Shown piece after piece: positions 5,433 to 5,439 of a stretch of DNA of 5,439 nucleotides; within the stretch, counting starts at the first letter, position 1; every line of letters starts with the position of its first letter. The position numbers and the translations under genes are program-made. The DNA lies in the NCBI GenBank assembly GCA_015655565.1, contig JAATEU010000306.1, positions 1 to 5,439 on the forward strand. The letters are read 5' to 3'. Under the pieces are notes generated by a model. It was not told where the DNA came from. It was given only the letters and a program-made list of their open reading frames with translations, and did no database searches. The DNA comes from Clostridiales bacterium (lineage in GTDB: Bacteria; Bacillota; Clostridia; Lachnospirales; Lachnospiraceae).

Positions 5433-5439
5433 ATGAGAC
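5423..5439 (+). CDS. Start of the next operon gene (truncated by the window end)
   Basis: A GTG at 5423 opens a new frame (MAVNE...) that is open to the end of the window. A strong GGAGG at 5411-5415 lies 7 nt before it, inside the end of the preceding gene, and the two coding regions would overlap by 10 bp, suggesting translational coupling. An ATG at 5433 is 17 nt from the same site and is less likely. Only five codons are visible. A short hydrophilic start is compatible with a microcompartment aldehyde dehydrogenase N-terminus, but this cannot be decided here. Confidence 0.5.

Overview
The window comes from an AT-rich, low-GC Gram-positive anaerobe. A Clostridia/Lachnospiraceae-like member of the Clostridium (Lachnoclostridium) phytofermentans type fits best. 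Support comes from strong AAGGAG ribosome binding sites 7-8 nt before most starts, sigma-A-like promoters, and a gene set known from L-rhamnose/L-fucose utilisation loci linked to bacterial microcompartments (BMCs) in that group. The taxonomic assignment is inference.

Layout. Positions 7-899 carry no convincing protein gene. At the left edge a minus-strand gene appears to begin: ATG at 6..4 behind an AAGGAG site. Inside the intergenic region is a minus-strand promoter (about 605-633) followed by several hairpins, which together look like a long structured leader or a separate non-coding RNA. A plus-strand promoter (TATAAT at 841-846) then starts rhaB (rhamnulokinase, 900-2303) and rhaA (L-rhamnose isomerase, 2402-3655). 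The two genes are separated by 98 bp containing an 8-bp hairpin with a GCAA loop. A rho-independent terminator at 3713-3766 ends rhaBA. A new, near-consensus promoter at 3874-3902 then starts a second operon: a class II (FucA/RhaD-type) aldolase (3958-4755) with a cysteine-containing linker and a C-terminal amphipathic helix resembling a BMC encapsulation peptide; a GlcG/PduO-C-like protein (4782-5432) with its own helical N-terminal extension; and the first codons of a third, overlapping gene at 5423.

How they work together. RhaA converts L-rhamnose to L-rhamnulose and RhaB phosphorylates it. The aldolase should cleave rhamnulose-1-phosphate (and perhaps fuculose-1-phosphate) to DHAP and L-lactaldehyde. 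The targeting-like tail suggests that cleavage occurs inside a microcompartment, where lactaldehyde/1,2-propanediol chemistry would continue. Shell proteins and later enzymes are not in the window and are presumed to lie to the right. The terminator/promoter pair suggests that the soluble rhamnose enzymes and the compartment operon can be controlled separately.

The points most worth a second look are the structured minus-strand RNA candidate, the two encapsulation-peptide-like helices in consecutive genes, the cysteine-containing linker in the aldolase, and the repeats around the second promoter.
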